8,187 nucleotides of DNA from Acidobacteriaceae bacterium (lineage in GTDB: Bacteria; Acidobacteriota; Terriglobia; Terriglobales; Acidobacteriaceae). The stretch spans positions 644 through 8,830 of the forward strand of contig PMXH01000518.1 of assembly GCA_003165855.1 (NCBI GenBank). The letters run 5' to 3'. The notes below the pieces were generated by a model that was not told the origin of the DNA, ran no database searches, and saw nothing but the letters and a program-made list of their open reading frames with translations. This document shows, in pieces, positions 6,067-8,187 of the stretch; position 1 is the first letter of the stretch, and the number at the start of each line of letters is the position of its first letter. A program made the position numbers and the translations under genes.

Positions 6067-6468
6067 CTAGGCATTCTGATCCGGCGGGTCCTGAGTTGCG
6101 AACTCCGCGACGACTTCCAGAGCGCTGTCACCGGTGTTCCAGACCTGCTCTCGCGCGGTACGAGGCATGATGATGCAGCCTTTGGAGGCGGTCCCGGGTG
6201 CGGCGATCGAATCGCCGTGCATCAGGAAGCCGCTGCGTCCGAAGGTGTTGGTGCCGGTTGCCGGCGTCGGCGTCAGCACGAACGGTCCGTGCTCGGCGGT
6301 ATTGACGGGCGGTCCGGAGATGGTCCAGTCGCCTTGAGGAATCGGACCGACATCGGGAACTGCCTGCATCGCAGGATTGTTCTTGCCATCGTCAAATCCA
6401 GAATAGCCAGTTGCCACGACTTGGCCATCCTGGAGCAGATTGCCCGTTTTCTGCGCGTACGTCCACAT
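6067..6468 (-). CDS. Tlde1/DUF2778-type L,D-transpeptidase-fold protein
   Basis: The 133-residue protein matches the DUF2778 (Tlde1) pattern along its whole length: WTYAQKTGNL (2-11), a GYSGFDDGKNNP block (21-32), VGPIPQGDWTI (40-50), HGPFVLTP (60-67) and the catalytic stretch GRSGFLMHGDS (77-87) with TASKGCIIMPR (93-103). H84 and C98 fit the HG...SxGC active site of YkuD-like enzymes. Characterised Tlde1 proteins are type VI secretion effectors that cut or exchange D-amino acids in peptidoglycan tetrapeptides. There is no signal peptide or transmembrane helix, so the protein would need a secretion system, phage-like lysis or another route to reach the wall. GAGG (6475-6478) lies 6 bases before the ATG, and a good promoter lies further upstream. 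No VgrG, PAAR or other T6SS gene is in the window. The enzyme family is confident; the toxin role is inference. Confidence 0.88.
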   Translation of the reverse strand: MWTYAQKTGNLLQDGQVVATGYSGFDDGKNNPAMQAVPDVGPIPQGDWTISGPPVNTAEHGPFVLTPTPATGTNTFGRSGFLMHGDSIAAPGTASKGCIIMPRTAREQVWNTGDSALEVVAEFATQDPPDQNA

Positions 6469-6551
6469 AGCCGACCTCGGCAGTCTAGCGCCATAGTTGC
6501 GGCGCCGGATACTCCACGATGGGAGGGTTAGTTCATGGGCCCTGTGTCGGG

Positions 6552-6580
6552 ATAATATCCGTTCCGCGCCAGAGGGGCAA
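6552..6580 (-). promoter_or_regulatory. Promoter for the Tlde1-like gene
   Basis: On the minus strand TTGCCC (6580-6575), exactly 17 bp of spacer, and TATTAT (6557-6552; five of six matches) form a good sigma70-type promoter. It lies between the PolX stop (6625) and the Tlde1-like start (6468). The leader would be about 75-80 bases, and the transcript could continue through the anchored protein gene. It implies the Tlde1-like gene is expressed separately from polX. Confidence 0.5.
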
Positions 6581-6624
6581 CATCGCGCGGCAGACCGAAT
6601 GCGGCTTGATAGGAAACAGCGCCG

Positions 6625-8187
6625 CTACCAGGCGTGCTTCATTGCCTTGGCGAATTGCGGCGCGGGCAGAGTGTTCAGGACGTCGTCTTTCGTGAGCCAG
6701 GCGCGGCGGGCTTGCAGGATGCCGTAGCGGATTTTGTCGAGGTGAGAGGTGTGGTGGGAATCGGTGTTGATCACGATCTTCACGCCGCGCTGTTTGGCTT
6801 GGCGCAGGTGGACGTCGTTGAGATCGAGGCGATCGGGATAGGAGTTTAGTTCCATTGCGACTTTGCGTTTTGCCGCAGCGGTGAGGACTGCATCCATGTC
6901 GAAATGGTAGGCGTCGCGGCGGAGCTGCAGGCGGCCCGTGGGATGGCCGATGATGGAGGTGTTTGAATTCGCGACGGCTTTGAGCAGGCGCTCAGTCATC
7001 TTCGCCGGCTCCTGATTGAAAACGGAATGCACGCTGGCGATGACCACATCCATCTGGGCGAGCACGTCGTCGGAAAGATCGAGGTCGCCGTCGGCGAGGA
7101 TGTCGACTTCGATTCCGGCGAAGATGGTGATGCCGTCGATACGGTGGTTGGCCTCGCGAATCTTCTGAATGTGGGCCACGGCGCGCGCGTCGTCGAGGCC
7201 GTTGGCGAAGGCCAGGTTCTTGGAATGGTCGGTGATGGCGATGTATTTGTAGCCGTGGGCCTTGGCGGCGGCGGCCATTTCTTCGATGGTGTTCTTTCCG
7301 TCGGTTTCGACGGTGTGCATGTGCACGTCGCCTTGGAGGTCTTCCAGGGTGATTAGAGTGGGCAAGGTGTGCTTTTCGGCGGCATTGATCTCGCCAAGGT
7401 TTTCGCGCAGCTCGGGGGGAATGTAATCGAGCTTGAGCTTGGCGTAGATTTCTTCTTCGGTTTTTCCGGCGACTGGCGTTTCGGTTTTGAGATCGGCCAG
7501 GCTGTACTCGTTGAGGGTGTAACCCATTTTAAGCGCGCGTTGGCGAAGGGCCACGTTGTGGGCCTTCGATCCGGTGAAATACTGCATGGCGGCGCCGAAA
7601 GACTCGGGAGGGAGCAGGCGAACGTCGACCTGCATGCCGCCGCGCAGATGGAAGCTGATCTTGTTATCGCCTCTCGCGATCACGTCCATCAGAGGCGGAT
7701 ACTTCGCCACATACTCCACCGCACTGGCGCGTTCGGCATCGCTAGAGCAGGCAGCGCCGGTGACGAGAATATCGAGGTCGCCGACGGTCTCGCGGCCGCG
7801 GCGCAGAGAGCCGGCGGGGGTGATGCGGTCGATGCCGGGAAACTTCGCGAGATACTCGGAGAGCTTTTGCGCCTCGGTTTCGGCAGCATCGATCAGAAAT
7901 CGCCCTGAGATGCGGCGGTAGTCTTCGATCGCTTTCAGCAGCTTTTGTTCGTGCTTCTCGCCCATGCGCGGCAGTTCGCGGATCTTGCCTTCGCGCGCCA
8001 GTTTTTCCACGCCATCGACATCGCAGACCTGATAGGCGCTCCAGATCAGGGCAATCGTCTTCGGTCCCAGGCCTTGGATCTTCAGCAGCTGGAGCATCGA
8101 CGGGTGATATTTTTTGAGCAGATCGGCTTGCACACTAAGAGTGCCGTCCTTGAACAGTTCCTGCAGGTTGACCAGCATGCCTTTGCC
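6625..8187 (-). CDS. polX: DNA polymerase/3'-5' exonuclease PolX (5' end outside window)
   Basis: The minus-strand frame is open to the window edge. The ATG at 8178 is internal: it is preceded in frame by GKG, which aligns with the IGKG helix-hairpin-helix motif of Bacillus subtilis PolX, so roughly 60 N-terminal residues are missing. Numbering from that ATG, a second helix-hairpin-helix is at IQGLGPKTIALIW (34-46) and another at LPRMGEKHEQKLL (69-81). The family X polymerase core has AGSLRRGRETVGDLDILV (122-139; D134, D136), VDVRLL (184-189; D185) and FTGSKAHN (201-208). The C-terminal PHP domain has DVHMHT (H286, H288), ITDHS (H318), GIEVDI (E357), ASVHS (H384), GHPTGR (H412) and NTDSHH (D473, H475), so the metal-binding set looks complete. 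PolX fills short gaps and trims 3' ends in base-excision repair. The gene ends with a TAG at 6625, and no clear terminator follows. Confidence 0.96.
   Translation of the reverse strand, partial: GKGMLVNLQELFKDGTLSVQADLLKKYHPSMLQLLKIQGLGPKTIALIWSAYQVCDVDGVEKLAREGKIRELPRMGEKHEQKLLKAIEDYRRISGRFLIDAAETEAQKLSEYLAKFPGIDRITPAGSLRRGRETVGDLDILVTGAACSSDAERASAVEYVAKYPPLMDVIARGDNKISFHLRGGMQVDVRLLPPESFGAAMQYFTGSKAHNVALRQRALKMGYTLNEYSLADLKTETPVAGKTEEEIYAKLKLDYIPPELRENLGEINAAEKHTLPTLITLEDLQGDVHMHTVETDGKNTIEEMAAAAKAHGYKYIAITDHSKNLAFANGLDDARAVAHIQKIREANHRIDGITIFAGIEVDILADGDLDLSDDVLAQMDVVIASVHSVFNQEPAKMTERLLKAVANSNTSIIGHPTGRLQLRRDAYHFDMDAVLTAAAKRKVAMELNSYPDRLDLNDVHLRQAKQRGVKIVINTDSHHTSHLDKIRYGILQARRAWLTKDDVLNTLPAPQFAKAMKHAW

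Noticed and set aside
6065..6072. Palindrome GCCTAGGC at the stop of the Tlde1-like gene
   Set aside because: It is only 8 bp with no loop or T-tract. It is a restriction-type palindrome that can occur by chance.
6004..6531. Plus-strand frame of 175 codons opposite the Tlde1-like gene
   Set aside because: It is the complement of a strongly conserved enzyme, with arginine-rich content and no motif.
7369..7908. 179-codon plus-strand frame opposite polX
   Set aside because: It is the antisense of the conserved polymerase core. Its F/G/V-rich composition is a mirror of polX codon use.

Overview
The window is a moderately GC-rich chromosomal segment of a Gram-negative-type bacterium. Protein styles (a TPR membrane protein, a Sec-exported propeller lactonase, an anchored proline-rich protein, PolX) and the intergenic repeat element fit an Acidobacteriota (Terriglobia-like) genome. 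That placement is inferred from recollection of similar proteins and repeats, not from a marker gene.

Left half, plus strand. A short unassigned edge (1-234) with a candidate promoter precedes a 737-residue protein made of a histidine-rich multi-pass membrane half and a TPR half (235-2448). After a hairpin and a good promoter (TTGACA), a leader carries three tandem ~14-bp repeats before a membrane-anchored coiled-coil protein (2613-3446). A DUF421/YetF-type membrane protein (3452-3976) follows directly and is probably translationally coupled to it.

Centre. Between the convergent YetF-like and lactonase genes lies a 122-bp non-coding element (3990-4111). It has 19-bp terminal inverted repeats and two internal hairpins that share a GCC-YGAA-GGC core. 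A 22-nt segment of it is copied immediately outside its right end. It looks like a MITE or palindromic intergenic repeat.

Right half, minus strand. From right to left: a family X DNA polymerase with a C-terminal PHP nuclease domain (PolX, N-terminus cut by the window edge); a small DUF2778/Tlde1-type L,D-transpeptidase-fold protein with its own promoter; a single-pass membrane protein of unknown function; and an exported seven-bladed propeller lactonase (YkgB/Pgl-like), possibly translated from a leaderless mRNA.

The genes do not form one obvious pathway. Envelope functions dominate (TPR membrane protein, anchored coiled coil, YetF, exported lactonase, peptidoglycan-type enzyme), with PolX as a separate DNA-repair gene. 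The most unusual items are the His-rich membrane/TPR fusion, the leaderless Tlde1-type enzyme with a membrane-anchored neighbour, and the repeat element. No CRISPR array, tRNA, rRNA, transposase or complete mobile element was seen.
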